Assembly: GCA_005882415.1 (NCBI GenBank)
Contig: VBAE01000079.1
Location: 1-18,251 of the forward strand
Direction of reading: 5' to 3'
Length of the DNA: 18,251 bases
Source of the DNA: Alphaproteobacteria bacterium
GTDB lineage: Bacteria > Pseudomonadota > Alphaproteobacteria > Sphingomonadales > Sphingomonadaceae
Position numbers and translations under genes: made by a program
The notes under the pieces: model-generated
The model's database searches: none
What the model was told of the DNA's origin: nothing
What the model saw: the letters and a program-made list of their open reading frames with translations, nothing else
Shown here: positions 8,283-15,699 of the stretch, piece by piece
How positions within the stretch are numbered: position 1 is the stretch's first letter
Layout: the number at the start of each line of letters is the position of its first letter

Positions 8283-9781
8283 CGCGCCCCAGCAATCCGC
8301 GCGATGATGTCGGCGTGGGTTTCCATCGTCGAGGCGGCCTTGTGGTAGCCGGCGCGGAGGTCCGCCATGGCGCGGAGGACTTCCTCGTCCTTGAGGGAAT
8401 CGAGCAGCGGGTCCCAGCTTTTGGGGATCAGGCCCTGGCCGAGCATCACCGCGGTCCAGCTGGCGAGCTCGAACAGGTCGTCATGGTAGCGGAAGAAACG
8501 GCCACGGTCGGCGAACAAGCTGAGCTTGTGGGCGAGGCTGTCCGGGACCTCCATCTCGCGCACCTGAGACCAGAAGGGGCCGGAGCGCTGGTTCACCTTA
8601 TAGTGGAGGATGATGAAATCGCGGACCGAATCGTACATTTCGGAAAAGGAGCGGTTGTACTCGGCGACCGCGACGGGGTCGAAGCTGCTGTCCGGGAACA
8701 ATGCGACGAGCTTCTGGATGCCGTGCTGGATCAGGTGAATAGAGGTCGATTCCAGCGGCTCTAGGAAGCCGGAGGACAGGCCGATGGCGATGACGTTGCC
8801 GGCCCAGCTCTTCGCCCGGCGGCCCGCGGTGAAGCGGATATGGTTGAAGCCGCCGATCGGCTTGCCGTCGAGGCCCTCGACCAGCAGCCGCTCGGCTTCC
8901 TCCTCCTCCATATGGGCGCTCGAATAGACATGGCCGTTGCCGATCCGGTGCTGGAGCGGGATGCGCCATTGCCAGCCGGAGGGGCGGGCGGTGGCGCGGG
9001 TGAAGGGGAGCAAGGGCTCGGTCCGCTCGGACGGGACGGCGATGGCGCGGTCGCAGGGCAGCCAGTGGCTCCAATCGTCGAACTCGACACCCATCGCCTG
9101 GCCGAGGAGGAGGGAGCGGAAGCCCGAGCAGTCGACGAACAGCTCGCCCTCCACCCGCCGGTCGTCGTCGAGCCTCACCGCGCGGACGTGTCCGGTCTCC
9201 GGATCGCGCTCGACGTCGACGATCCGCCCCTCGACCCGCTCGACCCCGCGCGCTTCGGCGTGGCGGCGGAGGAACTGGCCGTAGAGGCTGGCGTCGAAAT
9301 GGAAGGCGTAAGAGAGGTCGGCGAGGGGGGAGCGGATGTCGGGCGAGGGGTGGGAGAAGCGGCCGTTGAGGCCGGCGACTGCGGAGATGGTGTAGGCGAT
9401 CAGCGGGCCGACGCTGGGATGCTCGCGGTATTTGCGCCAGAGGTGGTGGAAATCGACGCCGTCATAGGTTCGCCCGATCCGCCCGAACGGGTGGAAATAG
9501 CGCTCTCCCTCCTTGCTCCAGCCGACGAACTCGATGCCCAGCTTGTAGGTGGCGCGGGTCTCGCGGATGAACGCCTGCTCGTCGAGCCCGACCTGCTTGT
9601 TGAACTCGAGGATCGGCGGGATCGTGCCTTCGCCGACGCCGACGATGCCGATGGCTTCGGATTCGATCAGCCTGATCCGGCGGCCGGGGCCGGCGAAGCG
9701 GGCGATCGCCGCGGCCGTCATCCAGCCGGCGGTGCCGCCGCCGACGATCACGACCTCGCGGATCGGTTCACCAGTCGCCAT
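8279..9781 (-). CDS. Flavin-dependent tryptophan-halogenase family protein HalD
   Basis: Predicted 500-aa FAD-dependent halogenase-fold protein encoded opposite to halA-C. Hallmarks are GGGTAGWM at the N-terminus, Lys80 in ATYKLGIEFVGW, Trp270 and Trp272 in GWQWRIPLQHR, and Glu344 in EPLEST, so it should be catalytically competent. The ATG at 9781 is preceded by GAAGGG about 9 nt upstream, which fixes the start. It is the last gene of the minus-strand operon, 13 nt after the nagX-like gene, which ties a halogenase directly to the chitinase/NagR/NagX transcript. Its stop codon overlaps that of halC within a shared TTAA, so no intergenic terminator is possible between the two convergent operons. 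The N-terminal half has a YFHPFGRIG segment resembling HalA. The substrate is unknown. Confidence 0.91.
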   Translation of the reverse strand: MATGEPIREVVIVGGGTAGWMTAAAIARFAGPGRRIRLIESEAIGIVGVGEGTIPPILEFNKQVGLDEQAFIRETRATYKLGIEFVGWSKEGERYFHPFGRIGRTYDGVDFHHLWRKYREHPSVGPLIAYTISAVAGLNGRFSHPSPDIRSPLADLSYAFHFDASLYGQFLRRHAEARGVERVEGRIVDVERDPETGHVRAVRLDDDRRVEGELFVDCSGFRSLLLGQAMGVEFDDWSHWLPCDRAIAVPSERTEPLLPFTRATARPSGWQWRIPLQHRIGNGHVYSSAHMEEEEAERLLVEGLDGKPIGGFNHIRFTAGRRAKSWAGNVIAIGLSSGFLEPLESTSIHLIQHGIQKLVALFPDSSFDPVAVAEYNRSFSEMYDSVRDFIILHYKVNQRSGPFWSQVREMEVPDSLAHKLSLFADRGRFFRYHDDLFELASWTAVMLGQGLIPKSWDPLLDSLKDEEVLRAMADLRAGYHKAASTMETHADIIARIAGAR

Positions 9782-9794
9782 TCGAACGCGCCCT

Positions 9795-10931
9795 TCAGAT
9801 CTTGACGATCCACTTGCGGCCGCGAAGCCACAGCATCGCCGCCCAGATGAAGGCCATGTAGAGGAGGATGGGGATGAGGGAAGCCAATTGGTCTCCGATC
9901 GTCCCGCGGGTCGCCTCGAAGGGGGCGGTGAGCAGGTCCCAGCCGACCATGTTCGCGGTTACCTCGTGAAGGACATAAGCGCCGATGGCGTTGATCCCGA
10001 AGGGGAGGGCCAGGATCGCGAGCAGCTTGGCGCCGGCGCCGCGCTCGGCGGGCGCGTCGAGCCAGAAGTGGAGCAAAGCGAGCGCAAGGGTGGCGATTCC
10101 GCAGGTGACGAGGACGAAGCTGCTCGACCAGATGTCCTTCACCACCGGGAAGACGAAGCCCCAGCCGATCCCGGCAACCAGCATCGCCGCGCCGGCGATG
10201 GCGAGGCGGCCGGAGGCGCGGCGGAGCGGGTTCGCGAGCAGATATTCGCCGATCGCGACGCCGATCAGGCAGTGGGCGATTGCCGGCAGGGTGCCGAGCA
10301 GGCCTTCCGGATCGTAGCCCTCGGGGCCTTTCACATAGAGATGGTTGCCGAGCAGGATCCGGTCGACTGCCCCGACGAAATTATGGCCGCGGATCCAGAG
10401 GTCGGTGGCGAGGCCGTCGGGCGACGGGATGAGGGTCAGCGGCCAGTAGAGGAGGAGGATGGCGGCGAGGATGGCGAGCCGCACCCTGGGTCCGCAGAGG
10501 AAGAACAGGGTCGCCGCCGCGCCGTAAGCGAGGCCGATCCGCTGGAGCACGCCGAACAGGCGCCAGTCGATCGCCTTGAAGTCGGCCATCCACCACAGAT
10601 TGGAGAGGATGAAGCCGAGCAGGAACAGGCGAACAGTCCGCCAGAAGATCTTGCTGCGCTGGGCGGCGTCGAAGCCGCTTTCGTCCCGCGCCCGGCCGAG
10701 GGCGGCTGGGATCGACACCCCGACCATCATCAGGAAGGCCGGGAAGACCACGTCCGCCAGGGTCAGCCCCTGCCAATGCGAATGGAGCAGGGTTGGGAAA
10801 ACCTCGGCGCGTCCGTTGATGCCCGCCGCGGAATTCACCAGGATCATGCCGGCGACGGTCAGTCCGCGCAGCACGTCCAGCGACAGCAGCCGCTCTCTCG
10901 TCGTCTCCACAGGCGTCCCCTCCCTCGTCAT
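9795..10931 (-). CDS. nagX: NagX-like membrane acyltransferase (DUF5009 / HGSNAT-related)
   Basis: Polytopic inner-membrane protein of up to 378 aa, related to the bacterial relatives of heparan-alpha-glucosaminide N-acetyltransferase found in GlcNAc gene clusters. It opens with RLLSLDVLRGLTVAGMILVN (residues 14-33). HSHWQGLTLADVVFPAF (from residue 50) corresponds to the conserved HxxWNGLTxADxVFP region of HGSNAT that carries its active-site His. About ten hydrophobic segments follow. The ATG at 10931 overlaps the nagR stop (ATGA). An alternative GTG at 10910 has a much better Shine-Dalgarno (AGGGAGGGG, 6-nt spacing) and would shorten the protein by seven residues without touching conserved sequence. 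The proposed role in such loci is acyl transfer to, or transport of, glucosamine or oligosaccharides; this is not proven here. It sits between the regulator and halD. Confidence 0.85.
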   Translation of the reverse strand: MTREGTPVETTRERLLSLDVLRGLTVAGMILVNSAAGINGRAEVFPTLLHSHWQGLTLADVVFPAFLMMVGVSIPAALGRARDESGFDAAQRSKIFWRTVRLFLLGFILSNLWWMADFKAIDWRLFGVLQRIGLAYGAAATLFFLCGPRVRLAILAAILLLYWPLTLIPSPDGLATDLWIRGHNFVGAVDRILLGNHLYVKGPEGYDPEGLLGTLPAIAHCLIGVAIGEYLLANPLRRASGRLAIAGAAMLVAGIGWGFVFPVVKDIWSSSFVLVTCGIATLALALLHFWLDAPAERGAGAKLLAILALPFGINAIGAYVLHEVTANMVGWDLLTAPFEATRGTIGDQLASLIPILLYMAFIWAAMLWLRGRKWIVKI

Positions 10932-11668
10932 TCGTCGTGAAGCTCGGCGACCACGTCATAGGAATCGCCGCGATATTGAGACTGCGTGAATTCGGCCGCG
11001 CGGCCGTCGGCGAGGAAGCCGATCCGCTCGATGAACAGGCCCGGGCTCCCGGCGGCGACGCCGAGCGCCTCCGCCTGCTCCCGGTCGAAGCTCCCGGCGC
11101 GAAGCCGCTGGAGTGCGCGCACCGGCCGGTGCCCGGTTTGCTCAAGCGCCTCGTAGAGCGATTCCTTCACCGCCTCGGGGCTGGGCAGGCAGTAAGCCGG
11201 CACCGTAGACTGTTCGAGCGCCATCGACTGACCGTCGGCATAGCGCACACGGCCGAAGCGGTAGACGAGGCTCCCCGGCGAGAGGCTCAGCGCGAGCGCT
11301 TCCTCGGGCGTCACCGCGCCCGAGGAGCGGGCGATCCAGACGCTGTGCGGCTTGCGCCCGCGAAGCACCATGTCTTCGGAGAAGGATGAGAGGCGGGAGA
11401 AGCTCTTCTCCACCCGCTTGCGGCCGACGAAGGTCCCCGCGCCGCGGCGGCGGGTGAGCAGGCCTTCCTCGACGAGGGCGTCCACAGCCTTGCGCACGGT
11501 GATCCGCGACACCGCGAATTCGTCCGCCAGCGCCCGCTCGGTCGGGATCGCGTCGTCGGGCGCAACCACGCCGTCCGCGATCGCGTCGCGAAGCAGCTTC
11601 TGGAGCTGGAGGTAGAGCGGCCGCCCTTCCTCGCGCGCCAGGCCGCCGAGCGATTCACTGAGCCGCAT
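10928..11668 (-). CDS. nagR: GntR-family (HutC/UTRA) transcriptional regulator, NagR-like
   Basis: DNA-binding repressor of 246 aa. The N-terminal winged helix-turn-helix (residues about 10-80) contains PLYLQLQKLLRDAI, then PTERALADEFAVSRITVRKAVDALVEEGLL and RRRGAGTFV, all typical of GntR. The C-terminal part (about 90-246) has the UTRA effector domain pattern (VYRFGRVRYADGQSMALEQS and a terminal FTQSQYRGDSYDVVAEL). HutC-type regulators with this neighbourhood (NagR/YvoA, DasR) usually respond to GlcNAc-6-P or GlcN-6-P; the effector here is inferred. The ATG at 11668 follows a strong AGGAGGAG and overlaps the GH18 gene end by 14 nt. The open frame extends to 11863, but the extra 65 residues are GH18 coding sequence read out of frame. 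Likely targets are its own operon and the divergent GH20 gene. Confidence 0.9.
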   Translation of the reverse strand: MRLSESLGGLAREEGRPLYLQLQKLLRDAIADGVVAPDDAIPTERALADEFAVSRITVRKAVDALVEEGLLTRRRGAGTFVGRKRVEKSFSRLSSFSEDMVLRGRKPHSVWIARSSGAVTPEEALALSLSPGSLVYRFGRVRYADGQSMALEQSTVPAYCLPSPEAVKESLYEALEQTGHRPVRALQRLRAGSFDREQAEALGVAAGSPGLFIERIGFLADGRAAEFTQSQYRGDSYDVVAELHDE

Positions 11669-12677
11669 CGGGCTCCTCCTGGAGGCTGCGGATGAGGAGA
11701 TGGTCGGGCGTGTCCTGGCTGATCTCCCACACCATGATCCCGCCCGCCTGCGCGCGGGCGAGCCTGGCTTTCTCCTTGAGCGTCGGTAGGCCGTTATAGG
11801 TGATGTAGGTGCAGCCCCCGCAGCGGCTCCCGATCGTGTCGGTGAGGAGGGCGGCGTCGCCATATTCGGAGCGGATGTCGCGGAAGGAATAATTGGGTTT
11901 CGCAGCCCCGAAGCCGTAGCCGTAGAAGGGGAGGCCGAGCAGCAATTTCTCGCGCGGCACGCCGCGGTCCAGCCACAGCTTCACGTCCCGCCGCGCCTGG
12001 TCGACGGTGGCGTGCTCAGCGCCCGGCTCGCCCCAGCTCTGGCCGATGGCGTCGTAGGACATCACCCCCACCAGGTCGAAATAGGGGATGGACGCCTGCG
12101 GGATCATCCCGCCTTCGCCCGAGGCGGTGGCGCAGGTGAGGAGACGGCCCTTGGCCTTGAGGGCGGCGGAGAGTGCGGCGACGAAGGGGGTGTAGTCGCC
12201 CGCCTTGTCGATCTTGCTCAGCACGTCCCATTCGATGTCGACGTCCACCCCGTCCGCGCCGACCCGGTCGACGAGTTTGGTGAGGGCGGCGACCAGCTTG
12301 GCGCGTTTGGCGGGCGCGGTGAGCGCGGCCCAGTCGCCGGCGCATTGCGGCACGGTCCCGCCGCCGAGCGAGAGGACGAGCTTGCCGCCCGCGGCGTGGA
12401 CCCTGGCCGCGAGCGCCTTCACCGCTTCGACCTTCAGCATCGTCTTGTCGCCATTGGGCGCGCAGGCGAGCCGGTCGCCGGCGATGAAGCTGCCGTCCGG
12501 ACCGGGGTTGACGAAGGCCAGGGCGACATGGGTGTAGTAAGAGAAGTCGGCGCCTGCCGCGGCCTGCTCCATGCCCTTGAAAGCCGGCAGGTAGCCGAGC
12601 GCCACCTGGCGCGCCTGCGCCGTGGCGGGGAAGGCGAGGAGGGTCGCGGCGAGGATCAGTTTCAGGAGACGCGGCAA
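11655..12677 (-). CDS. Secreted GH18 family chitinase / endo-N-acetylglucosaminidase
   Basis: Exported glycoside hydrolase of about 340 aa, first gene of the minus-strand operon. A signal peptide (PRLLKLILAATLLAFPATAQA) starts the mature-looking protein. The GH18 barrel shows YLPAFKG on strand 1, KLVLSLGGG on strand 3, the catalytic DGVDVDIE (DxxDxDxE, Glu149 as proton donor) on strand 4, then VMSYD, LLLGLPFYGYGF and GGIMVWEISQD. It should cut beta-1,4 GlcNAc linkages. I place the start at TTG 12677, just before the signal peptide; GGGGAGGAG is immediately upstream, although the spacing is unusually short. The frame is open to 12962, but that extension reads through a repeat element and is Pro/Arg-rich, so I reject it. 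The chitinase start and its ribosome site coincide with the edge of the 167-bp repeat. Confidence 0.88.
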   Translation of the reverse strand: MPRLLKLILAATLLAFPATAQARQVALGYLPAFKGMEQAAAGADFSYYTHVALAFVNPGPDGSFIAGDRLACAPNGDKTMLKVEAVKALAARVHAAGGKLVLSLGGGTVPQCAGDWAALTAPAKRAKLVAALTKLVDRVGADGVDVDIEWDVLSKIDKAGDYTPFVAALSAALKAKGRLLTCATASGEGGMIPQASIPYFDLVGVMSYDAIGQSWGEPGAEHATVDQARRDVKLWLDRGVPREKLLLGLPFYGYGFGAAKPNYSFRDIRSEYGDAALLTDTIGSRCGGCTYITYNGLPTLKEKARLARAQAGGIMVWEISQDTPDHLLIRSLQEEPDAAQ

Positions 12678-12843
12678 CTCCTCCCCATCGCGAGATGGGG
12701 AGGGGGACCCCGTGTAACGGGGTGGAGGGGTAGATGGCGCTGAGGCTGGGAGGTTCTCGCTCGAACCTCCGACACCCAGCCTTCTACCCCTCCACCACAC
12801 TGCGTGTGGTCCCCCTCCCCACCGCTTCGCGGCAGGGAGGACT
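12677..12843. repeat. 167-bp structured palindromic repeat, copy 1
   Basis: The ends are near-perfect inverted repeats: ACTCCTCCC at 12677-12685 and GGGAGGACT at 12835-12843. Inside are four kinds of stems. CCCCATC pairs with GATGGGG around a GCGA loop (12683-12700). ACCCCG pairs with CGGGGT (12707-12723). GGAGGGGTAGA pairs with TCTACCCCTCC (12724-12734 and 12783-12793). ACCACAC pairs with GTGTGGT (12794-12810). A 13-bp long-range arm joins GGGGAGGGGGACC (12697-12709) to GGTCCCCCTCCCC (12808-12820). A second copy of exactly the same length lies at 15533-15699. This copy sits directly before the GH18 start and supplies its purine-rich leader. Confidence 0.85.
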
Positions 12844-12976
12844 CTAATACCTCTTGCTCTCATTCTGCGATGGCTAGCACGAGCCGCGGGTCCCGCAAAG
12901 CTCGGCTTTCCTTGCAAATCCGCCATTTGCGCGGCGTTGACGCTTCGCGGTGGACATGACAAATCTAGGCCACCTT
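12844..12976. promoter_or_regulatory. Divergent control region between GH18 operon and GH20 gene
   Basis: These 133 bp must contain the GH20 promoter and probably the GH18-operon promoter, unless the latter lies inside the adjacent repeat. On the plus strand TTGACG (12937-12942) is a good -35 candidate, but the following hexamers 17-18 nt on are poor and would leave almost no leader. On the minus strand no convincing pair was found. A half-match to the HutC/NagR-type operator (CTAG then GCCA, 12965-12973) lies just before the GH20 start. TAGG at 12966-12969 is a weak ribosome site for the ATG at 12977. Promoter positions remain unassigned. Confidence 0.4.
12914..12930. promoter_or_regulatory. 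Inverted repeat GCAAAT-N5-ATTTGC, candidate operator
   Basis: A perfect 6-bp inverted repeat with a 5-nt spacer lies 47 nt before the GH20 start codon, in the divergent intergenic region. It is AT-rich against a very GC-rich background, and its two-fold symmetry would suit a dimeric regulator such as the GntR or LacI protein. It does not match the LacI-type palindrome at 69-88, so if it is an operator it belongs to a different regulator. This is a visual call only. Confidence 0.35.
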
Positions 12977-15532
12977 ATGACAAAGCTCAAACAGCTCCTC
13001 GCGCTGAGCGCGTTCGCCGCCGCCGCCGTTCCGGCCGCCGCTTCGGTCACCCAGACGGACCTGGACCGCCTCGCCGCGGGCACGGATGTCCGCTTTACCG
13101 TCGTTGCCAACAAGCCCGATAAATGCCCGAGCGGCGAGCCGAATTGCTTTCTCGCCGAGCTGCGCATCAAACTCCCGGACCGGCTCCCGGCGAAGTTCGA
13201 GGCGGATGATCTGAACCTGTACCTCAGCCTCGTCACCACGCCGCAGCAGGTCGACAGCGACCAGTTCGAGCTGGTTGGAATCAACGGCGATCTGCACGTG
13301 CTTCGGGCGAAGAAGGGCGTGCGTCTGGAGGGCGGGCGCAACTACACGGTGCGCATCTGGGGCTCCGGCCATTTCTACTCGACCTATTATGTGATGCCGA
13401 ACCTTTACCTGGCCGCCGACGGCCTCGGCGCCCGGACGATCGAGGCGACGCGGCCGGTTCTGGACCCGGAGACGGGGCTTGAAACGCTGCCCTTCGTCGC
13501 GCCGATGACCGAGGAGGCGAAGCTCGCCGTCGGGTCGCCCGGCGACGAGACTCGCTGGCTGACGCCCGAGCGCGCCTTCGCCCGCTATGCCGACCATGGC
13601 GGCACCCCGACGAAGCCCGACGTCGTCATCCTTCCGACCCCGGTGAAGGCGGCTCGCCTCCCCGGTGCTCCGCTCGACCTTCGCCGCGGAGTGCGGCTGG
13701 TCGCGGGTGATCGCGCGCCGCTCCAGACCGCGCTCAACCAGCTCGTCGCCTCGGGCGTCGGCGGCCTCTCCTCAGGTCCGGAGCTGCGCGTCGAGACCGG
13801 CGCCGCCACTCGCCTCACGCCCGAAGCCTACCGCATAACCGCCAACGCCGCGGGCATCCGAATTCGCGCGGGAAGCCCGGCGGGCGCTGCGCTCGCACTT
13901 CGCTCGCTCGCCCAGCAGGTGGCCTGGGAGGGCGGCCGGCTGCGTCCGCTGTCCGTCGAGGATTCCCCGCGCTTCCCGTTCCGCGGGCTCCATGTCGACG
14001 TCGCCCGCAACTTCCACAGCAAGGAGGCGCTGCTCAAGCTCGTCGAGCAGATGGCGGTCTATAAATTGAACCGCCTCCACCTTCACCTCGGTGACGACGA
14101 GGGCTGGCGGCTGGAGATCAAGGCGCTTCCGGAGCTGACCGAGGTCGGCGGTTTCCGCTGCCACGACCCGTCCGAGACGCGCTGCCTCCTGCCCCAGCTC
14201 GGCGCCGGGCCGGAAGGGCGGGGGCCGGTCAACGGTTATCTCAGCCAGGCCGACTATCTCGACATCCTCGCCGCCGCCAAGGCGCGCAACATCGAGGTCA
14301 TCCCCTCCTTCGACATGCCCGGCCATTCGCGCGCCGCCATGCGTTCGATGGAGGCGCGCTACCGCCGGCTGGTCGCCGAGGGGCGGCCCGCGGAGGCCGA
14401 GCTCTACCGGCTGGTCGAGCCGGGCGACACCACCGTCTACCGCAGCGTCCAGAATTACAGCGACAACACGCTGAACGTCTGCCGCGAGTCGACCTACCGC
14501 TTCATCGACACGGTGATCGGCGAGGTCGCCGCGCTCCACGCCGCCGCGGGCACGCCGCTCAAGACCTACCATATCGGCGCCGACGAGACCGCCGGGGCCT
14601 GGACCCAGTCGCCGGCCTGCAAGGCGCTGATGGCCTCGACCGGGCGGACCGCCAAGGACCTGGGGCCCATGTTCATCGAACGGGTGGCGAAGAGCCTCGA
14701 TTCCAAGGGCATTGAAGTGGCCGGCTGGAGCGACGGGCTCGGCCATGTCGATCCGAAGAAGATGCCGCGCGCGGTCCAGTCGAACATCTGGGGCGGCCTG
14801 TTCGGCGGCGGGGTGGCCGAGGCCTACGACCATGCCAATCGCGGCTGGCGGGCGGTGATCTCGATGCCGACCGTCGCCTATTTCGACTCGCCCTACGCGC
14901 CCGATGCGCTGGAGCGCGGCTATGACTGGCCGTCGCGCGACACGGACAGCTTCAAGGTCTTCGCCTTCATGCCGGAGAATCTCGCCGCCAACGCCTCGGT
15001 CATGACCGACCTCGCGAGCCGGGGTCAGACGCTGGCGGACCCGACCCCGCTGGCGCCCGGGCGGCGGATCGAGGGGCTCCAGGCGCAGCTTTGGAGCGAG
15101 ACGGTCAGGAGCGACGACCAGGCGGAATATATGCTCTTCCCGCGGCTGTTGGCGCTGGCCGAGCGGGCGTGGCATCGGGGGGCTTGGGAGCCGGATTACA
15201 AGGCGGGGACCTCGTACAGCTTCGGCGATGGCAAGGTGGACCGGGCGGCTTTGGTGCGCGACTGGCAGAGCTTTGCCGGACGGGTCGGGGCGCAGCTTCG
15301 GGCGCTCGATCGGGAAGGCATCGACTACCGCCTCGCGCCGCCCGGTGCGCGGATTGTCGGTGGGACGCTCAGCGCCAATGCGGAATTCCCCGGGATGCCG
15401 ATCGAATATCGCGACGGCGACGGCCCGTGGCGGACCTACACCGGCCCGGTGGCAGTCACGGGCGACGTCCAGCTAAGAACCCGCTCCCCCGACACCCGCC
15501 GCGCCAGCCGTATAGTGACGGTGGAGCGCTAA
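12977..15532 (+). CDS. Secreted GH20 beta-N-acetylhexosaminidase (chitobiase type)
   Basis: Exported exo-hydrolase of 851 aa that should release GlcNAc from chitobiose and longer chito-oligomers. The signal peptide is residues 1 to about 22 (MTKLKQLLALSAFAAAAVPAAA). Next come an N-terminal CHB_HEX-type domain (about 25-185), a GH20b domain (about 205-330), the catalytic barrel from FRGLHVDVARNF (about 337), and a C-terminal immunoglobulin-like CHB_HEX_C domain (last 60-70 residues). HLHLGDDEGWRLEI, FDMPGHSRAAM and the catalytic pair Asp536-Glu537 in HIGADET are visible. The Asp-Glu position nearly equals that in Serratia chitobiase, and the domain order is the same. The ATG at 12977 is chosen because it begins the signal peptide; in-frame GTG 12950 and ATG 12956 add only a short tail. 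The stop abuts a 167-bp repeat. It is divergent from the GH18 operon and could share its control. Confidence 0.94.
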   Translation: MTKLKQLLALSAFAAAAVPAAASVTQTDLDRLAAGTDVRFTVVANKPDKCPSGEPNCFLAELRIKLPDRLPAKFEADDLNLYLSLVTTPQQVDSDQFELVGINGDLHVLRAKKGVRLEGGRNYTVRIWGSGHFYSTYYVMPNLYLAADGLGARTIEATRPVLDPETGLETLPFVAPMTEEAKLAVGSPGDETRWLTPERAFARYADHGGTPTKPDVVILPTPVKAARLPGAPLDLRRGVRLVAGDRAPLQTALNQLVASGVGGLSSGPELRVETGAATRLTPEAYRITANAAGIRIRAGSPAGAALALRSLAQQVAWEGGRLRPLSVEDSPRFPFRGLHVDVARNFHSKEALLKLVEQMAVYKLNRLHLHLGDDEGWRLEIKALPELTEVGGFRCHDPSETRCLLPQLGAGPEGRGPVNGYLSQADYLDILAAAKARNIEVIPSFDMPGHSRAAMRSMEARYRRLVAEGRPAEAELYRLVEPGDTTVYRSVQNYSDNTLNVCRESTYRFIDTVIGEVAALHAAAGTPLKTYHIGADETAGAWTQSPACKALMASTGRTAKDLGPMFIERVAKSLDSKGIEVAGWSDGLGHVDPKKMPRAVQSNIWGGLFGGGVAEAYDHANRGWRAVISMPTVAYFDSPYAPDALERGYDWPSRDTDSFKVFAFMPENLAANASVMTDLASRGQTLADPTPLAPGRRIEGLQAQLWSETVRSDDQAEYMLFPRLLALAERAWHRGAWEPDYKAGTSYSFGDGKVDRAALVRDWQSFAGRVGAQLRALDREGIDYRLAPPGARIVGGTLSANAEFPGMPIEYRDGDGPWRTYTGPVAVTGDVQLRTRSPDTRRASRIVTVER

Positions 15533-15699
15533 AGTCCTCCCCGCGCGAAGCGGGGGGAGGGGGACCACCTGAAAGGTGGTGGAGGGGTAGAAGGCGAGGC
15601 CTTCGCCGTCTCGCTCCCGAGCCTCGGAATCCGAGCCATTTACCCCTCCACCACACTTCGTGTGGTCCCCCTCCCCGCCGCTACGCGTCAGGGAGGACT
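15533..15699. repeat. 167-bp structured palindromic repeat, copy 2, between convergent stops
   Basis: The terminal inverted repeats AGTCCTCCC and GGGAGGACT are perfect. The element begins on the base after the GH20 TAA, and its last bases are part of the nagE stop codon, so it exactly fills the gap between two convergent genes. The stems match copy 1 in position but differ in sequence while staying paired. CCCCGC with GCGGGG replaces CCCCATC with GATGGGG, and ACCACCT with AGGTGGT replaces ACCCCG with CGGGGT. ACCACAC with GTGTGGT is conserved. The covariation suggests that structure is selected or inherent to the element. It can plausibly serve as a bidirectional terminator for GH20 and nagE; there are no T tracts. 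Confidence 0.87.

Noticed and set aside
7475..8764. 429-aa plus-strand open frame spanning the 3' ends of halC and halD
   Set aside because: It is another frame of halC followed by antisense of halD, with no domain recognised.
9549..10940. 463-aa plus-strand open frame opposite nagX and halD
   Set aside because: It is a GC-skew shadow with repetitive Glu/Gly/Asp composition; the minus-strand genes have clear family motifs.
11669..11863. N-terminal extension of the GntR regulator
   Set aside because: It overlaps the GH18 C-terminus in another frame and is Arg/Ser/Pro-rich. The ATG at 11668 has a strong ribosome site.
12677..12843. Riboswitch or CRISPR-like array
   Set aside because: There are no regularly spaced direct repeats. 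A second equal-length copy between two convergent stop codons fits a palindromic repeat element better than a leader riboswitch.
12678..12962. N-terminal extension of the GH18 protein
   Set aside because: It translates the repeat element and intergenic region and would bury the signal peptide about 95 residues inside the protein.
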